A stretch of 64,000 nt of DNA from Ruminococcus flavefaciens FD-1 (GTDB lineage Bacteria; Bacillota; Clostridia; Oscillospirales; Ruminococcaceae), in assembly GCA_000174895.1 (NCBI GenBank), contig ACOK01000001.1, forward strand, positions 99,848 through 163,847, given 5' to 3'. Of the stretch, positions 63,299 through 64,000 are shown in pieces. Position 1 is the first letter of the stretch. Each line of letters begins with the position of its first letter. Under the pieces are notes generated by a model. It was not told the origin of the DNA, ran no database searches, and worked only from the letters and a program-made list of their open reading frames with translations. Made by a program: the position numbers and the translations under genes.

Positions 63299-63826
63299 TC
63301 ATTCCATATCAGGTTCGAGAACAGAGTAGTTACCGTCTGCTCGCTTATATACAACATTGATCTGACCTGAGTCAGCGTTAGTGAACATAAAGAACTCATG
63401 ATCGAGGAGGTTCATCTGGAGGATAGCCTCTTCAACATCCATAGGACGCATCTTGAACTTCTTGTGTTTTACAACTTCATAGTCAACGGTTTCAGGAACA
63501 GGATAAGCGAAAGCTTCCTTGAAAGCTGAATCCTTGAGCTTCTTTTCGACCTTAGTCTTGTTCTTGCGGATCTGTCTGATGATCTTATCTATAGCATCGT
63601 CGAGGGCAACGTACTTATCCTCTGCGGAACGCTCTGCACGGAAGATAATGCTGTTGTACTTTACAGTAAGCTCAAGAACGATCTGTGACTTGTACTCAGA
63701 GATAACGATCTTAGCATCAGCGTCATCACCGAAGAACTTGCCAAGACGGGAGTCGATTCTCTTTTCGGCATATTCTGTGAAGTTTTGTGGGATCTGCATT
63801 TTCTTAGCTGAGATAGTTGTTTTCAT
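63299..63826 (-). CDS. hpf: Ribosome hibernation-promoting factor, long form
   Basis: This 175-residue protein has an N-terminal S30AE/YfiA domain (ISAKKMQIPQNFTEYAEKRIDSRLGKFF, basic helix KIIRQIRKNKTKVEKKL). After a linker comes the long-form C-terminal domain (VVKHKKFKMRPMDVEEAILQMNLLDHEFFMFTNADSGQINVVYKRADGNYSVLEP), which dimerises ribosomes into 100S particles. AAAGGAGG ribosome site at 63830. It stores ribosomes in stationary phase. No recognised element was seen in the remaining 63840-64000. Confidence 0.95.
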   Translation of the reverse strand: MKTTISAKKMQIPQNFTEYAEKRIDSRLGKFFGDDADAKIVISEYKSQIVLELTVKYNSIIFRAERSAEDKYVALDDAIDKIIRQIRKNKTKVEKKLKDSAFKEAFAYPVPETVDYEVVKHKKFKMRPMDVEEAILQMNLLDHEFFMFTNADSGQINVVYKRADGNYSVLEPDME

Positions 63827-64000
63827 AGTAGTCCTCCTTTAAACTTTGAACATCGGATATTATCCGTCGAACAAAGTATAAATATTATGGTTATATTATA
63901 CCATGAAAATCATGGTATTTCAAGAGATTTTTGTGAACTTTGTTTATTTTATACAAATGCCATTCCACGGTTTGTGCAAAGCGCAAATAAAAGACACTCA

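Overview
The window is a low-to-mid GC Firmicutes chromosome, most like a Ruminococcus-type member of the Clostridia. The pointers are a paired glgC/glgD, spoIIE with a Spo0A-type promoter, addB-addA, a long-form HPF, the order yceD-rpmF-DUF512 protein-der-plsY, a tRNA with no encoded CCA, and strong GGAGG ribosome sites. The genus is inferred; the class is well supported.

Layout. 1-762: end of a GH3 glycosidase. 857-8382: a sulfur block with an ABC importer (binding lipoprotein, ATPase, permease), a methyltransferase-MccB-MccA operon and a LysR regulator. Each operon is preceded by a tiny Cys-rich leader ORF, and the second leader is followed by an intrinsic terminator (attenuator). 8435-14169: a four-subunit 2-oxoacid:ferredoxin oxidoreductase, a PaaK-like acyl-CoA ligase and an aminotransferase, plausibly making amino acids from short or aromatic acids. 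A 44-bp promoter module recurs at three promoters (857, 8435, 11397) and in weaker form at a fourth (4098), so the LysR protein probably controls the whole block. 14316-22742: spoIIE, then glgB-glgC-glgD-glgA. 22807-24713: a zinc-phospholipase-like protein and pnuC with an attenuator-like leader.

24782-33601 is an inserted element of about 8.8 kb. It is bounded by a 14-bp direct repeat, one copy being the 3' end of guaA. The displaced guaA terminator lies at 24738-24763, beyond the far end. The element carries a MOBV relaxase, a TnpV-like protein, a DUF6680-like protein, a type II restriction-modification pair, and directly downstream a candidate defence operon. In that operon an AbiTii-domain protein and a membrane protein share a RHIM-like motif. 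There is also a trypsin-like protease. No integrase was found.

33590-64000 is mostly housekeeping: guaA, a hydrolase pair, trmB, a sodium symporter, tRNA-Leu, addB-addA, three cell-wall peptidase-type genes, pgi, yceD-rpmF, a DUF512 protein, der, plsY, an N-terminally short asparagine synthetase, an aldolase, a LUD-domain protein and hpf.

Eight genes carry stops or frameshifts. Several of these are a single extra C in a C run and they hit normally conserved genes, so much of the damage may be sequence error. I annotate the full reconstructed spans and give the break positions.
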